Source of the DNA: Streptomyces anulatus
GTDB lineage: Bacteria > Actinomycetota > Actinomycetes > Streptomycetales > Streptomycetaceae
Assembly (NCBI RefSeq): GCF_014650675.1
Contig: NZ_BMVK01000013.1
Span: 1 to 64,000 of the forward strand
Direction of reading: 5' to 3'
DNA length: 64,000 nt
The translations under genes and the position numbers were made by a program. The notes under the pieces are model-generated. The model ran no database searches. It was given only the letters and a program-made list of their open reading frames with translations, and was not told where the DNA came from. Positions 1 through 8,278 of this stretch are shown here, in pieces. How positions within the stretch are numbered: the first letter of the stretch is position 1; every line of letters starts with the position of its first letter.

Positions 1-2
1 CC

Positions 3-1238
3 CGCCTCGTCGAGGACGCCCAGAACGGCAAAGCCTCCGCACAACGCCTCGCCGACCGTATCTCCGCCGTCTTCGTCCCCATCGTCATCGCCCTCGCCCT
101 GGGAACCCTCGGCTTCTGGCTCGGCAACGGCGCCGGACTCACCGCCGCCTTCACCGCAGCGGTCGCCGTCCTCATCATCGCCTGCCCCTGCGCCCTCGGC
201 CTCGCCACACCCACCGCCCTCATGGTCGGCACCGGCCGAGGCGCCCAGCTCGGCATCCTCATCAAGGGCCCCGAAGTCCTCGAAACCACCCGCCGCGCCG
301 ACACCATCGTCCTCGACAAGACCGGCACCGTCACCACCGGCCGCATGACCCTCCAGACCACCCACACCACCGACACCACCACCACAACCGAAGTCCTCCG
401 CATCGCCGGAGCACTGGAGAACGCCTCCGAACACCCCATCGCCCAGGCCGTCGCCACCGCAGCCACCGACGCCACCGGGCCGCTGCCCACCCCCGAGGAC
501 TTCCAGAACGTCCCCGGACTCGGCGTCCAGGGCATCGTCGAGGGCCACGCCGTCCTCGTCGGGCGCGAACAGCTCCTGGCCGAGTGGGAGATCCGTCTCC
601 CGGCCCACCTCGCCGAGGCGAAGAAGGCCGCGGAGGCCGCCGGCCGCACCGCGATCACCGTGGCCTGGGACGGCGAGGCACGCGCGGTGCTGGAGGTCGC
701 CGACGCGGTGAAGGACACCAGCGCCGAGGCCATCCGCCGGCTCCGCGCCCTCGGCCTGACCCCGATCCTCCTCACCGGCGACAACCGGGCCGTGGCGGAG
801 TCGGTCGCGGCCGAGGTCGGCATCGACGAGGTCTACGCGGAGGTCATGCCGCAGGACAAGGTCGACGTGGTCAAGCGCCTCCAGGCCGAGGGCCGTTCGG
901 TCGCGATGGTCGGGGACGGGGTCAACGACGCCGCCGCCCTCGCCCAGGCCGATCTCGGCCTCGCGATGGGCACCGGCACCGACGCCGCCATCGAGGCCGG
1001 CGACCTCACGCTCGTCCGAGGCGACCTCAACGCCGCCGCCGACGCGATCCGCCTCTCCCGCCGCACCCTCTCCACCATCCGCACCAACCTGTTCTGGGCC
1101 TTCGCCTACAACGTCGGCGCCCTGCCGCTGGCCGCCGCCGGACTCCTCAACCCGATGATCGCCGGTGCCGCGATGGCCTTCTCCTCCGTCTTCGTGGTCG
1201 GCAACTCCCTGCGCCTGCGCACCTTCAAGGGGGCGTGA
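3..1238 (+). CDS. copA: Copper-type P1B ATPase, C-terminal part (5' end outside window)
   Basis: The reading frame is open from the window edge, so the metal-binding N-terminus and first membrane helices are missing. What remains shows the order of a heavy-metal P-type ATPase. A membrane helix carries the Cu(I)-type CPC motif (ACPCALGLATP, about bases 180-210), followed by the phosphorylation loop DKTGTVT (about base 313), the SEHP motif of P1B pumps, the TGDN nucleotide-binding turn, the GDGVNDAAAL hinge and two final helices. The CPC motif indicates Cu(I)/Ag(I) export driven by ATP at the plasma membrane. No chaperone or CsoR gene is visible in the part seen. The gene ends just before a strong hairpin shared with the convergent pxp operon. 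Confidence 0.95.
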   Translation, partial: RLVEDAQNGKASAQRLADRISAVFVPIVIALALGTLGFWLGNGAGLTAAFTAAVAVLIIACPCALGLATPTALMVGTGRGAQLGILIKGPEVLETTRRADTIVLDKTGTVTTGRMTLQTTHTTDTTTTTEVLRIAGALENASEHPIAQAVATAATDATGPLPTPEDFQNVPGLGVQGIVEGHAVLVGREQLLAEWEIRLPAHLAEAKKAAEAAGRTAITVAWDGEARAVLEVADAVKDTSAEAIRRLRALGLTPILLTGDNRAVAESVAAEVGIDEVYAEVMPQDKVDVVKRLQAEGRSVAMVGDGVNDAAALAQADLGLAMGTGTDAAIEAGDLTLVRGDLNAAADAIRLSRRTLSTIRTNLFWAFAYNVGALPLAAAGLLNPMIAGAAMAFSSVFVVGNSLRLRTFKGA

Positions 1239-1254
1239 GGCCCGAAGCCCGACA

Positions 1255-1294
1255 CCTGAGCGCGGCGGGACCTCTCGGTCCCGCCGCGCTCAGG
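1255..1294. terminator. Bidirectional hairpin terminator
   Basis: An 18-bp perfect inverted repeat (left arm CCTGAGCGCGGCGGGACC) with a 4-nt TCTC loop lies between the converging P-ATPase and pxpC genes. It is followed by GGGGGTTTC rather than a U-tract, which is usual for this GC range. Confidence 0.85.
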
Positions 1295-1361
1295 GGGTTT
1301 CATGTCGGTCAGGCCGGACCCCGCGAGCCCGGCATGACCGGCATGACCGGCAAGACACCCC

Positions 1362-2237
1362 CTAGGCGCGTACGAAACGCAGCGGGGTTCCCGGCACCGC
1401 CTGCGCCGCCGCGGCGAGGGCCCGTTCGGGGACGACGCCGACGACCGGGTAGCCGCCGGTCGTCGGATGGTCGTTGAGGAAGACGACGGGCCGGCCGTCC
1501 GGCGGCACCTGGACCGCGCCCAGGACCATGCCCTCGCTGGGCAGTTCACCGTGACGGGACCGCTCCAGCGCCGGGCCCTCCGTGCGCAGGCCGATGCGGT
1601 TGCTGTGCGGCGAGACCCGGTAGGCGGCGGTGAGGAGCGTACGGAACGCGGCCTCTGTGAACCAGTCGTGGCGGGGGCCGGGATGGACCGGGAGCACCAG
1701 CTCGGCGGGGGTCCCCGGCCACGGGACGGGATCCCCGGGCGGCGGCGGACCGCACCCCGCCGGATCGCCCAGCGGGAGTACGTCGCCCTCGCTCAGCGGG
1801 GCGGGCCCGAGCCCCGAGAGGAGGTCCGCCGAACGGCTGCCCAGCACCGGCTCCGGCACCAGCCCGCCCGCGAACGCCAGGTAACCGCGCAGACCGTTGA
1901 CGGCGGGGCCCGCCTCCAGCACCGCGCCCGAGGGGACCCGCACCGGCGCGCCCCACGCCACCGGCCTCCCGTCGACCGTCACCCGGCAGCCCGCCCCGCC
2001 GACGACGGCCACGACCGGCCGGTCCGGGCGGACCGCGCACCCGGTGAGCGTGGTCTCCAGGACGGCGGCGTCCGGCGGGTTGCCGACCAGCCGGTTGGCG
2101 AGCCGGGCGGCGGGCGCGTCCAGCGCCCCGGCGCGCCCGACCCCGAGGTGCGCCCAGCCGGGACGGCCCGCGTCCTGCACGGTGGTCAGCGCCCCGGCCC
2201 GGACGACATACAGCCGGGAGGCGGCGGGCGGCGTCAC
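1362..2237 (-). CDS. pxpC: 5-oxoprolinase subunit C (KipA/AHS2 family)
   Basis: The 291-residue protein has the AHS2/KipA biotin-dependent carboxyltransferase-like fold, with the family opening VVRAGALTTVQDAGRPGWAH and the mid-protein HSNRIGLRTEGPAL stretch. With PxpA and PxpB it forms the ATP-dependent bacterial 5-oxoprolinase, which opens pyroglutamate to glutamate. The start is a GTG at 2237 inside a GTGA overlap with the pxpB stop, so the two are translationally coupled. Third gene of the operon; it converges on the P-ATPase gene and ends about 70 nt from the shared hairpin. Confidence 0.92.
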   Translation of the reverse strand: MTPPAASRLYVVRAGALTTVQDAGRPGWAHLGVGRAGALDAPAARLANRLVGNPPDAAVLETTLTGCAVRPDRPVVAVVGGAGCRVTVDGRPVAWGAPVRVPSGAVLEAGPAVNGLRGYLAFAGGLVPEPVLGSRSADLLSGLGPAPLSEGDVLPLGDPAGCGPPPPGDPVPWPGTPAELVLPVHPGPRHDWFTEAAFRTLLTAAYRVSPHSNRIGLRTEGPALERSRHGELPSEGMVLGAVQVPPDGRPVVFLNDHPTTGGYPVVGVVPERALAAAAQAVPGTPLRFVRA

Positions 2238-3169
2238 GATCCCACCGGGGAGTCACCCAAGAGGGAGTCACCCGTCGGGGAGTCGCCGGCCCGGGCACGG
2301 CCCGCCGGGAAATCGCCCGCCCGGGGAGCCGGCAGCGCGCCCGCCCCGCCGTTCCCCGCCCCCACCGCCACGAATCTGACCGGCGTCCCCGGCGCGAGCA
2401 GCGCCGCCGGTTCCCGGGCCGGGTCCCACAGGGCTCCCGGGTCCGGCATCCGCCCGACGATCTGCCAGCCGCCGGGCGAGGGGCGCGGGTACACCCCGGT
2501 GTAGGGCCCGGCGAGGGCCACCGCCCCGGCCGGGACCCGGGTGCGCGGGGTCGTGCGCCGGGGCACGTGCAACCTCTCGGGCAGTCCGGTGAGATAGCCG
2601 AACCCGGGGGCGAACCCGCAGAACGCCACCCGGAACGCGGTACGGGAGTGAAGGGCGGCCACCTCCCCGGCCGGGACGCCCCAGAGCGCGGCGACCTCGT
2701 CGAGGTCGGGGCCGTCGTAGACGACGGGGATCTCCACCGGTTCGCGGCCCTCGCGCTGCGGCGGCTCCACCCGCCACGAGGCGAGATCGCGGGCGAACCG
2801 CTCCCGGGCCCCAGGCGTGCGCTCCCCGGTCCCGTCGTGAATCCCGTCGAGGATCCCGTCGAGCAGGACCGTGCGGGCGGCCGGGACGATTTCGCGTACG
2901 GCGGGCAGCTCACCGCGTTCGCGGCGGCGGAGCAGCTCGGCGTGGAAGGCCTCGGCGTGCTCGCCGTCGGCCAGCTCGACGAGAAGCGCGTGCGGCCCGG
3001 CGGGAAGGACGCGTACCGGTGCGAAGCCGGGGCCGCCGCCGCACGCACTGGGGGCGCTGGGGGCACTGGGGGCACTGGGGGCACTGGAGGCACTGGAGGC
3101 ATCGCGGGCGCCGCGGGCGTCGTGCGCGCCGGGGGCGCCGTCGCCGCCGCCCGCCCCGGGGGCGCTCAC
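2234..3169 (-). CDS. pxpB: 5-oxoprolinase subunit B (KipI/AHS1 family)
   Basis: The 311-residue AHS1/KipI-family protein carries the typical core motif AFCGFAPGFGYLTGLP and the later RTRVPAGAVALAGPYTGVYP block (split here only for description). It pairs with PxpC in the 5-oxoprolinase complex. The start is GTG at 3169, again in a GTGA overlap with the upstream stop. The first 45 residues are an unusual Ala/Ser/Pro/Gly-rich tail built from a 9-bp coding repeat and absent from the conserved family core. The C-terminus also carries a low-complexity extension (about the last 30 residues, Gly/Asp/Ser/Pro). A later in-frame start is possible, but the overlap favours this one. Confidence 0.9.
   Translation of the reverse strand: MSAPGAGGGDGAPGAHDARGARDASSASSAPSAPSAPSAPSACGGGPGFAPVRVLPAGPHALLVELADGEHAEAFHAELLRRRERGELPAVREIVPAARTVLLDGILDGIHDGTGERTPGARERFARDLASWRVEPPQREGREPVEIPVVYDGPDLDEVAALWGVPAGEVAALHSRTAFRVAFCGFAPGFGYLTGLPERLHVPRRTTPRTRVPAGAVALAGPYTGVYPRPSPGGWQIVGRMPDPGALWDPAREPAALLAPGTPVRFVAVGAGNGGAGALPAPRAGDFPAGRARAGDSPTGDSLLGDSPVGS
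3045..3098 (-). repeat. 9-bp coding microsatellite (Ser-Ala-Pro repeats in PxpB)
   Basis: Six tandem 9-bp units of GCACTGGGG and close variants on the plus strand encode repeated Ser-Ala-Pro/Ser-Ala-Ser in the PxpB N-terminal tail. Unit gain or loss keeps the frame, so length variation between strains is likely. Confidence 0.9.
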
Positions 3170-3921
3170 GCGAACGCCCGTACCGTGACGCCCGCTTCCT
3201 CCAGCGCGGCCCGCACCCGGCGGGCGAGGGCCGCCGCGCCCGGGGTGTCCCCGTGGACGCAGAGCGAGCGTGCCGAGACGGGGATCCGGCTGCCGTCCGC
3301 CCCGGTCACCGTCCGCTCGACGGCCATGCCGACGCTCCGGCGTACGACGTCGTCCGGGTCGTGCACCACCGCGCCCGGCTCGCCGCGCGGGACGAGGGTG
3401 CCCTGCGGGGTGTACGCGCGGTCGGCGAAGGCCTCCTCCACGGCGGGCAGTCCGGCGTCGGCCGCGTGGGCGAGCAGCCGTGACCCGGGCAGCCCGAGCA
3501 CGGCCGGGCGTCCGCCCGCGAGCCGGATGCCCGCGACGACGGCGGCGGCCTGGTCGTCGTCCCAGACCGCCCGGTTGTAGAGCGCGCCGTGCGGCTTGAC
3601 GTACGAGACGGCGGAACCGGCGGCCTCCGCGAAGACCCGCAGCGCGCCTATCTGGTAGGCGATCTCGGCGGTCAGCTCGGCGGCCGGCACGTCCATCGAC
3701 CGGCGCCCGAACCCGGCCAGGTCCCGGTAGGAGACCTGCGCCCCGATCCGTACCCCGCCGGCCGCCGCCGCGTCGCAGACCCGCCGCATCACGGAGGCGT
3801 CGCCCGCGTGGAAGCCGCAGGCCACGTTGGCGCTCGTGACACAGGCGAGGAGCGCGTCGTCGTCGGTCAGGGTCCAGTTGCCGAAGCCCTCGCCGAGGTC
3901 CGCGTTGAGATCCATCATCAC
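3166..3921 (-). CDS. pxpA: 5-oxoprolinase subunit A (LamB/YcsF family)
   Basis: The 251-residue LamB/YcsF-family protein opens with the signature LNADLGEGFGNW and contains VKPHGALYNRAV and the DLAGFGRRSMDV region typical of PxpA. It is the catalytic subunit that works with PxpBC to hydrolyse 5-oxoproline with ATP. Three consecutive ATG codons sit at the start; the first (3921) is used here, but any could initiate. It is the first gene of the pxpA-pxpB-pxpC operon and is divergent from the HD-domain gene, leaving about 100 nt for two promoters. Confidence 0.93.
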   Translation of the reverse strand: MMMDLNADLGEGFGNWTLTDDDALLACVTSANVACGFHAGDASVMRRVCDAAAAGGVRIGAQVSYRDLAGFGRRSMDVPAAELTAEIAYQIGALRVFAEAAGSAVSYVKPHGALYNRAVWDDDQAAAVVAGIRLAGGRPAVLGLPGSRLLAHAADAGLPAVEEAFADRAYTPQGTLVPRGEPGAVVHDPDDVVRRSVGMAVERTVTGADGSRIPVSARSLCVHGDTPGAAALARRVRAALEEAGVTVRAFA

Positions 3922-4022
3922 GGGCGCACGGTAATGACAGTCCGGCGGGGCGACAAGGGGCGGTCCGGGGGCCGGACGGGCGCGGCCCCGCGTCCTGGAG
4001 CGGCCCGTCCTAGAGTCGTCGC

Positions 4023-4775
4023 ATGACGGACAGTCCCCGCCCGCACGACGCCACTTCCCGCGACGCCGATCCCCGAGGCACCGGCCCCGCCGACGTCTCC
4101 TCCCGCGACATCGACCTCCCCGACGCCGGCCTCCGCGACCGGTGGCACGAGACGCTGCTGGCCGCGCGCGCCGGGGCGGACGGCCCCGATCCGCTCCCGT
4201 ACGCCGAGAACCTCCTCGCCCGCTGGGCCGAGCCGCAGCGCCGCTATCACACGACCGCCCACCTGGCCGCCGTCCTGGACGGCATCGACACCCTGGCCGG
4301 GCACGCCGACGATGTGCACGCGGTACGCCTCGCCGCCTGGTTCCACGACGCGGTGTACCGGCCCGACCGGACGGAGAACGAGGAGCGCAGCGCCGCCCTC
4401 GCCGAGCGGGCGCTGTCCGAGGCGGGCGTGCCGGAGGCGGTGGTGGCGGAGGTCGCCCGGCTGGTCCGCCTCACCGTCACGCACGACCCGGCGGACGGCG
4501 ACCGCAACGGCGAGGCGCTGTGCGACGCCGACCTCGCGGTCCTGGCGGGCGGCCCGCAGGAGTACGGGGCGTACGCGGCCCGGGTCCGGGAGGAGTACGG
4601 CTTCGTCCCGGACGGAGCGTTCCGGGAGGGCCGGGCGGCGGTGCTGCGGCAACTTCTCGACCTGCCGCGGCTGTTCCGTACCCCGCACGGCGCGGCCGTG
4701 TGGGAGGCGCGGGCCCGGCACAACCTGGCGACGGAGCTGGAACTGCTGACATCGTCCGGGCCCGCCGCCCGGTGA
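4023..4775 (+). CDS. HD-domain metal-dependent phosphohydrolase-like protein
   Basis: The 250-residue protein has an acidic, low-complexity N-terminal stretch (about 40 residues) before a domain of the predicted metal-dependent HD superfamily. Candidate metal ligands are visible in order: the His in RRYHTTAHL, the HD pair in AAWFHDAVY, the His in TVTHDP and the Asp in CDADLAVL. The family is widespread in actinobacteria, and its substrate (nucleotide or other phosphate ester) is not defined. It is monocistronic and divergent from pxpA; there is no clear functional link to its neighbours. Confidence 0.82.
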   Translation: MTDSPRPHDATSRDADPRGTGPADVSSRDIDLPDAGLRDRWHETLLAARAGADGPDPLPYAENLLARWAEPQRRYHTTAHLAAVLDGIDTLAGHADDVHAVRLAAWFHDAVYRPDRTENEERSAALAERALSEAGVPEAVVAEVARLVRLTVTHDPADGDRNGEALCDADLAVLAGGPQEYGAYAARVREEYGFVPDGAFREGRAAVLRQLLDLPRLFRTPHGAAVWEARARHNLATELELLTSSGPAAR

Positions 4776-4945
4776 CGACCGCCCGGTGAATGTTCCGGTT
4801 CGTTCACGGTGTCGTCCCGGTCGCGCCCGCGCACGACCGGTGAAGCCCGGCGACCGCTAACGTCTCGCATCGCAGATGCACACACAGGTCGGCATCGCGG
4901 CCCGCTCATCTTTCCGCTCAGACAACTCCCCGGGGGTACAGCGAA

Positions 4946-6181
4946 ATGTCCAAGGGACTCGGCACGACGGTCGGCAGATCCTCCCGGCGGCGCATACTGC
5001 GCCTGGCCGGAGGCGGGATCACGATGGCAGCGCTCGGAGCCGGACTGACCGGCTGCGAGGACGAGCTCGCGACGGGCGGCGAAGGCAGCACGCCGCCGCC
5101 GCGCAGCGCTTCCCCCGAGGACGGGAAGGCGCCCGCCGACGGCAAGGCCCCCGAGCCGCTGTGGACGAAGTCGACGTCGGCGCAGACCTACGGGGACAAC
5201 GACGAGCTCGTGGCCGTGGACGGCGTGGTGATCGCGAGCGGCGATCCGCTGGCCGCCTTCGACGGCGCGACCGGCGAGGAGCGGTGGTCGCTGCCGGACG
5301 GCGCGGTGCCCGGTGCGCCGCTGCTGCTCGGCGACGGCACCCTGTACCTGGAGAGCGGCAAGTACGACGGCAGCGTCGCCGGCTACGTCCCGGGGTCCGG
5401 CAAGGAGGCGTGGCGCAGCCGCCTCGGCAAGGAGTACCGGCAGCCGAGGCCGGTCGCGGTGGACGCGGAGCAGGTCTACGTCATCGCCGAGATCCTGGAG
5501 GCCGACGGCTCGTCCCACACCAATGTGATCGCCGCGCTGAACAGCGGCACGGGCAAGGTCGCCTGGAAGGAACAGCGCGACCTCGGCACCCAGCAGAACG
5601 GCATCCACGCCGCTGTACAGGGCCGCTACCTCGTCTACACCGACTTCAAGAACAACCTCACGGTCCGCGACACCGCGACCGGCAAGCAGGTGTGGACACA
5701 GAAGACGACGAAGACGAGTTACGGACCGTTCGTCGTCCACCAGGATCTGGTGATCGTGCCGCAGGGGCAGCGGCTCCAGGCCTTCGCCCTGTCCGACGGG
5801 TCCGAGAAGTGGTCCGTGCGGACCGAGGAGTTCACCGGCTTCCGGGAGCCGAGCCTCCTGGAGGACGTGCTCTACATCGCGGACAGCGCCCGGACGCTGT
5901 GGGCCGTCGAGCCGGGGACGGGCAAGAAGATCTGGCAGTCCACGGCCCTCAAGGACGCGAGCGCGCAGGTGCCCCGGCAGTTCGTCAAGGTGGGCGGCAC
6001 GCTCTACGGAGCCACCGACCTCGACAAGCAGGGCGGCATCCACGCCTTCGACGCGAAGACCGGCGGCCTGCGCTGGACGTTCAACGACAAGTCCGGCGAC
6101 TACCACTCCTGGCTGGTGGCCACCGACGGCAAGCGCGTCTACGCCCTGCACGGCAAGAAGCTGCACGCCCTTCCCGCGTGA
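4946..6181 (+). CDS. PQQ-type beta-propeller lipoprotein
   Basis: The N-terminus has twin arginines (GRSSRRRILRLAGG), a hydrophobic stretch and a lipobox-like LTGC at about residues 31-34, so this is a probable Tat-exported lipoprotein on the outer membrane face. The rest of the 411 residues is a PQQ-binding-like eight-blade propeller, with repeated blades such as GKVAWKEQRDLG, GKQVWTQKT, GSEKWSVRTE, GKKIWQSTAL and GGLRWTFNDK. In this family the propeller is usually a scaffold rather than a quinoprotein enzyme, and I see no catalytic residues. No strong ribosome-binding site precedes the ATG. It is followed after about 100 nt by an MFS exporter on the same strand. Confidence 0.85.
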   Translation: MSKGLGTTVGRSSRRRILRLAGGGITMAALGAGLTGCEDELATGGEGSTPPPRSASPEDGKAPADGKAPEPLWTKSTSAQTYGDNDELVAVDGVVIASGDPLAAFDGATGEERWSLPDGAVPGAPLLLGDGTLYLESGKYDGSVAGYVPGSGKEAWRSRLGKEYRQPRPVAVDAEQVYVIAEILEADGSSHTNVIAALNSGTGKVAWKEQRDLGTQQNGIHAAVQGRYLVYTDFKNNLTVRDTATGKQVWTQKTTKTSYGPFVVHQDLVIVPQGQRLQAFALSDGSEKWSVRTEEFTGFREPSLLEDVLYIADSARTLWAVEPGTGKKIWQSTALKDASAQVPRQFVKVGGTLYGATDLDKQGGIHAFDAKTGGLRWTFNDKSGDYHSWLVATDGKRVYALHGKKLHALPA

Positions 6182-6277
6182 CGGATCCAGGGACGTCGAC
6201 GTAACGGGGACGTGAACAGGCGCGTCCCCGTCCCGGCGCCGGGAATGCGGAAGCGTTCTCCGGCGTTGGGACGAGTC

Positions 6278-7561
6278 ATGCCCGACTCTCCCTCCCGCCG
6301 CGCTCCTATGCCGCTGGCCGTATACATTCTCGGCCTCTCGGTCTTCGCACTCGGCACCAGCGAGTTCATGCTGTCGGGCCTGCTCCCGCCGATCGCCGAC
6401 GACATGAACGTGTCGATCCCGCAGGCCGGACTCCTCATATCCGCGTTCGCGATAGGCATGGTGGTCGGCGCCCCGCTGCTGGCCGTCGCCACGCTCCGGC
6501 TGCCGCGCCGCACCACGCTGATCGCGCTGATCTCGGTGTTCGGCCTCGGCCAGATTGCCGGTGCGCTGGCCCCGACGTACGAGATCCTCTTCGTCTCCCG
6601 GGTGCTGAGCGCGCTCGCCTGTGCGGGCTTCTGGGCGGTCGGCGCGGCCGTGGCCATCGCGATGGTCCCGGTGAACTCGCGGGCGCGGGCGATGGCCGTG
6701 ATGATCGGCGGCCTGTCCGTCGCGAACGTGCTGGGCGTGCCGCTGGGGGCCTTCCTCGGCGAGCACTTCGGCTGGCGTTCGGCGTTCTGGGCGGTCGGCG
6801 CGGCCTCGGCGGTGGCCCTGGTCGGCGTCGCCACCCGCATCCCGCACATCCCGCTGCCCGAGAAGAAGCCCGAGCTGAAGCGGGAGCTGGCGATCTACCG
6901 GGACCGGCAGGTCTGGCTGGCCATCGTGATCACCGCGCTCGCGGCGGGCGGGGTGTTCTGCGCGTTCAGCTACCTGGCGCCGCTGCTCACGGACGTGGCG
7001 GGCCTCGACTCGGGCTGGGTGCCGTGGATCCTCGGCCTGTTCGGGGTGGGCGCGCTGATCGGCACGATGATCGGCGGCCGGGTCGCGGACGCGCACCTGT
7101 TCGGGGTGCTGCTGAGCGGCATCACGGCGTCCACGGTGTTCCTGGTGGCGCTGGCCCTGTTCGCCTCCAGCCAGGTCGCGGTCATCGCGCTGGCGTTCCT
7201 GCTGGGCCTGTCCGCCTTCTTCACGGCCCCCGCGCTGAACGCCCGGATGTTCAACGTGGCCGGGGCCGCCCCGACGCTGGCCGGGGCCACCACGACGGCG
7301 GCGTTCAACCTGGGCAACACGAGCGGCCCGTGGCTCGGCGGCACCGTGATCGACCTGGACTTCGGCTTCGCGTCCACAGCCTGGGCGGGCGCGGCGATGA
7401 CGGCCCTGGCCCTGGCGGCCGTGGGGGTCGCGCTGCACCTCCAGCGCGGCGGTGAGGGCGGCCGGTCGCGTTCGCGGCTGATCGCGAAGAGCGCGAAGGC
7501 CCCTAAGGGCGGCCGCCCGGCGCCGGCCGCCCCTTCGGCCTCCTCAACCCCGCGTCCGTAA
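6278..7561 (+). CDS. MFS efflux transporter, Cmx/CmlR (DHA1) type
   Basis: The 427-residue, 12-helix major facilitator closely resembles chloramphenicol-type exporters: the opening MPLAVYILGLSVFALGTSEF and the following SGLLPPIADDMNVSIPQAG match that subgroup by eye, with motif A-like TLRLPRRTTL after helix 2. It probably exports a small hydrophobic drug by proton antiport; chloramphenicol specificity is only an inference. An in-frame ATG exists at 6212, but the ATG at 6278 places the first helix at the usual distance, so I chose it. Its last 59 bases overlap, tail to tail, the convergent DUF4031 gene. Confidence 0.85.
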   Translation: MPDSPSRRAPMPLAVYILGLSVFALGTSEFMLSGLLPPIADDMNVSIPQAGLLISAFAIGMVVGAPLLAVATLRLPRRTTLIALISVFGLGQIAGALAPTYEILFVSRVLSALACAGFWAVGAAVAIAMVPVNSRARAMAVMIGGLSVANVLGVPLGAFLGEHFGWRSAFWAVGAASAVALVGVATRIPHIPLPEKKPELKRELAIYRDRQVWLAIVITALAAGGVFCAFSYLAPLLTDVAGLDSGWVPWILGLFGVGALIGTMIGGRVADAHLFGVLLSGITASTVFLVALALFASSQVAVIALAFLLGLSAFFTAPALNARMFNVAGAAPTLAGATTTAAFNLGNTSGPWLGGTVIDLDFGFASTAWAGAAMTALALAAVGVALHLQRGGEGGRSRSRLIAKSAKAPKGGRPAPAAPSASSTPRP

Positions 7562-7784
7562 GGCGCCTGACCAGCTCCTTCGAGCCGATCTCCCGCGCCC
7601 CGGCCCGTACGGCGTCCGCGTAGTGCGCCTCCGGCACGTCGTAGTGATCGCGCTCGAAGGCGCGCGGCGGGCAGCCGATCGCGGCGGCGAAGGCGTGCAG
7701 CTCCTCGAATGACACGTCGCTGACCAGGTGCGACCAGAGGCGGCCGTGTCCGGGCCAGGTGGGCGGGTCGATGTACAGCGTCAC
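7503..7784 (-). CDS. DUF4031 domain protein
   Basis: This 93-residue protein starts TLYIDPPTWPGHGRLWSHLV and continues VSFEELHAFAAAIGCPPRAF, the conserved core of DUF4031, a small family of unknown function found in actinobacteria. The GTG start at 7784 overlaps the stop of the upstream gene as GTGA, so the pair is coupled. The basic tail (RRPKGRPAPGGRP) is read antisense to the end of the MFS gene. No function should be inferred beyond membership of the family. Confidence 0.85.
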   Translation of the reverse strand: MTLYIDPPTWPGHGRLWSHLVSDVSFEELHAFAAAIGCPPRAFERDHYDVPEAHYADAVRAGAREIGSKELVRRLTDAGLRRPKGRPAPGGRP

Positions 7785-8149
7785 CGCCGCAGCACCTCTT
7801 CCAGCGCCCCCACCGGCGCCACCGCCACGGCCGCCTTGGTGCACACCCAGTGCGGGTCGGGCCCGAGCTCCGGCTCCACGTCCAGCGCGTGCGGCTCCTC
7901 CTCGGCGCACGCGGGGCACAGCGGCCACCGCCCGTACCGCTCCAGCAGTGCGTCCTGCACGTCCTGGGCGACCAGCCCGGCCACGAAATCCACGCCCTCG
8001 GGCCACTGCTCCACCCACCACCGGCGGTGGGCCACCGCGTCCTCGACCAGCGAGACGATGTCCGCCTCGGCGACGTCGGCCGCCGCCAGGTCGGCCATGA
8101 CGAGCGCGCGGGCGGTGTGCAGGGCCTGCTCCAGGGGGTTCAACTCCAT
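7781..8149 (-). CDS. Conserved hypothetical protein coupled to DUF4031
   Basis: A 122-residue, acidic, soluble protein starting MELNPLEQALHTARALVMAD. Two CxxC-like spaced cysteines near the end (LCPACAEEEPH and HWVCTKA) could bind a metal, but the pattern is incomplete. I chose the ATG at 8149, the first start after which the helical sequence begins; frame extends upstream without conserved-looking sequence. It is the first gene of a two-gene operon with DUF4031 and divergent from murR. I do not recognise a named family. Confidence 0.7.
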   Translation of the reverse strand: MELNPLEQALHTARALVMADLAAADVAEADIVSLVEDAVAHRRWWVEQWPEGVDFVAGLVAQDVQDALLERYGRWPLCPACAEEEPHALDVEPELGPDPHWVCTKAAVAVAPVGALEEVLRR

Positions 8150-8243
8150 GCCCCCATTGTGCGCCCGCGCGGGAAAGGGCCCGCCCGGGGCAATCCCGGC
8201 GGCGCCCGCGGCGGCCCCGCCAGAGGTAGGGACCAAAGGGGGC

Positions 8244-8278
8244 TTGACGGACCCCCGGGTTGAAAATATCTTTCAGAT
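8244..8278 (+). promoter_or_regulatory. murR promoter with TGAAA-N5-TTTCA operator; probable leaderless start
   Basis: A -35 TTGACG (8244-8249) and a -10 TATCTT (8267-8272) are spaced 17 bp. The -10 lies inside the perfect dyad TGAAAATATCTTTCA (8261-8275). Transcription should start within a base or two of the GTG at 8279, giving a leaderless mRNA. The dyad is well placed for autorepression by the RpiR-family product. Confidence 0.7.

Noticed and set aside
4247..7438. A 1063-residue open frame on the minus strand
   Set aside because: It is antisense to the HD, propeller and MFS genes, is Arg/Gly/His/Asp-rich with no motifs, and results from GC-rich third positions.
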